A DNA stretch of 6,084 nt, from assembly GCA_043731125.1 (NCBI GenBank), contig JAYTJL010000041.1, positions 1 through 6,084 on the forward strand, read 5' to 3'. Under the pieces are notes generated by a model. The model had not been told where the DNA came from, did no database searches, and saw only the letters and a list, made by a program, of their open reading frames with translations. The translations under genes and the position numbers were made by a program. This DNA comes from JAYTJL01 sp043731125 (GTDB lineage Bacteria > Patescibacteriota > Saccharimonadia > Saccharimonadales > UBA10212). Below, piece by piece: positions 5,368-6,084 of this stretch (positions within the stretch are counted from its first letter, which is position 1; every line of letters starts with the position of its first letter).

Positions 5368-6084
5368 ATGACGGGTGGAAAATTACCTCAAGCACAAGCC
5401 GAAGAGCTTAGCGTGGAACACCAACGGTTAATTTCACTGATAAATAGTATGTCAGACGGAGTTATAGCCGTTGATGAAAACATGAAAGTAGTAAATAGCA
5501 ATAGCATTGCCTTGGACTTACTTGATGTCAATATACTAACAGGTCTGCAACTAAGCGACGCTCTGCACTTAATAGATATCGACGGACAACCAGTCGACAT
5601 CACCGAGCGGATAAGTGGAATTGATAAAGAGTTTTCAACAAAAGACTGGCTAGTCGCTTATAACGACGCATCCCGAGCAAATTTACATGTAAGCATTTCA
5701 CAGGTACGTAGTGGGTACCGAGCCTCACACTCCGGTTGGGTAATACTGCTTCGTGACATTACGCTCGAACGGTCAGTAGAAGAAGAGAGGGATGATTTTA
5801 TAAGTGTTGCATCACACGAACTCCGAACCCCTATAGCTATAACAGAGGGCAATATAAGCAACGCTTTACTAGCCGCTGAGCATACATCAGTAGATCCTGT
5901 CATCAAAACCAGCCTGGCGGCCGCACACGACCAAGTACTCTTTCTTAGTAGCCTACTCAATGACCTATCTATGTTGTCACGTGCAAACAGAGGTGTTCTT
6001 GATATGAATATTGAAAAAATTGATATTGCGAAATTTATTGAAAAGCTTACATCTGATTACCGGCCACAAGCCGAAGCAAAAGGT
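5368..6084 (+). CDS. PAS-domain sensor histidine kinase, N-terminal part (3' end beyond window)
   Basis: An open frame of 239 codons runs from ATG 5368 to the window edge. Residues ~17-130 look like a PAS sensor domain (DGVIAVDENMKVVNSNSIALDLL at 30-52, ending in GWVILLRDIT at 123-132). A short charged linker (LERSVEEERDDF) leads into HisKA, with the H box SVASHELRTP (146-155), H150 as phosphorylation site, and the second helix LLNDLSMLSR (196-205). The ATP-binding HATPase domain should follow beyond the window. An in-frame TAG at 5356-5358 rules out a longer N-terminus, so there is no membrane segment and this is a soluble, cytoplasmic sensor. The PAS ligand and partner response regulator are unknown; the partner may lie just to the right. 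No clear Shine-Dalgarno site is present. It is the third gene of the plus-strand run. Confidence 0.92.
   Translation, partial: MTGGKLPQAQAEELSVEHQRLISLINSMSDGVIAVDENMKVVNSNSIALDLLDVNILTGLQLSDALHLIDIDGQPVDITERISGIDKEFSTKDWLVAYNDASRANLHVSISQVRSGYRASHSGWVILLRDITLERSVEEERDDFISVASHELRTPIAITEGNISNALLAAEHTSVDPVIKTSLAAAHDQVLFLSSLLNDLSMLSRANRGVLDMNIEKIDIAKFIEKLTSDYRPQAEAKG

Noticed and set aside
5388..5960. Two minus-strand open frames opposite the histidine kinase gene
   Set aside because: Ser/Ala-rich shadow translations; the plus-strand frame carries PAS and H-box motifs throughout.

Overview
This 6.1 kb window looks like a compact bacterial chromosome segment, most likely from Candidatus Saccharibacteria or another Patescibacteria (CPR) lineage. 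The basis is the family combination (a GT4/GH57/GH15 alpha-glucan cluster, a zeta-toxin-like P-loop kinase with a polar tail, a YgjP-type metallopeptidase), short intergenic gaps and few obvious Shine-Dalgarno sites. The assignment is inferred from protein style, not from a search. UGA serves as an ordinary stop (it ends the glycosyltransferase gene), which argues against the code-25 lineages (Gracilibacteria, Absconditabacteria).

Left half, minus strand: three genes read right to left. They are a GT4 glycosyltransferase resembling glycogen synthase, a GH57 alpha-amylase whose start overlaps it by 4 bases (ATGA), and a GH15 glucoamylase/trehalase-type enzyme cut by the left edge. The GH15 gene is open to the window edge for 255 codons on the minus strand, so no stop codon is visible. 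The set reads as an alpha-glucan operon: one enzyme builds or elongates a glucan or glucoside, one cleaves internal alpha-1,4 links, and one trims ends. The 117-base gap before GH15 holds AT-rich 7-base tandem repeats and a small hairpin covering the GH15 ribosome binding site.

Centre: a divergent region (about 3298-3433) carries a likely promoter for the glucan operon, followed on the plus strand by a complete tRNA-Trp (anticodon CCA, CCA tail encoded) and a small acidic protein of unknown function. A 14-base direct repeat brackets the tRNA and most of this block.

Right half, plus strand: a P-loop kinase of the AAA_33 type, a YgjP/DUF45 zinc metallopeptidase and a PAS-HisKA sensor histidine kinase (cut by the right edge) follow with gaps of 15 and 13 bases, so they are probably co-transcribed. 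An extended -10 promoter lies just before the first of them. Nothing here clearly forms a novel defence or mobile system. The most distinctive items are the heptad repeat, the bracketing direct repeat, the uncertain GT4 start with its palindrome, and the orphan small protein.
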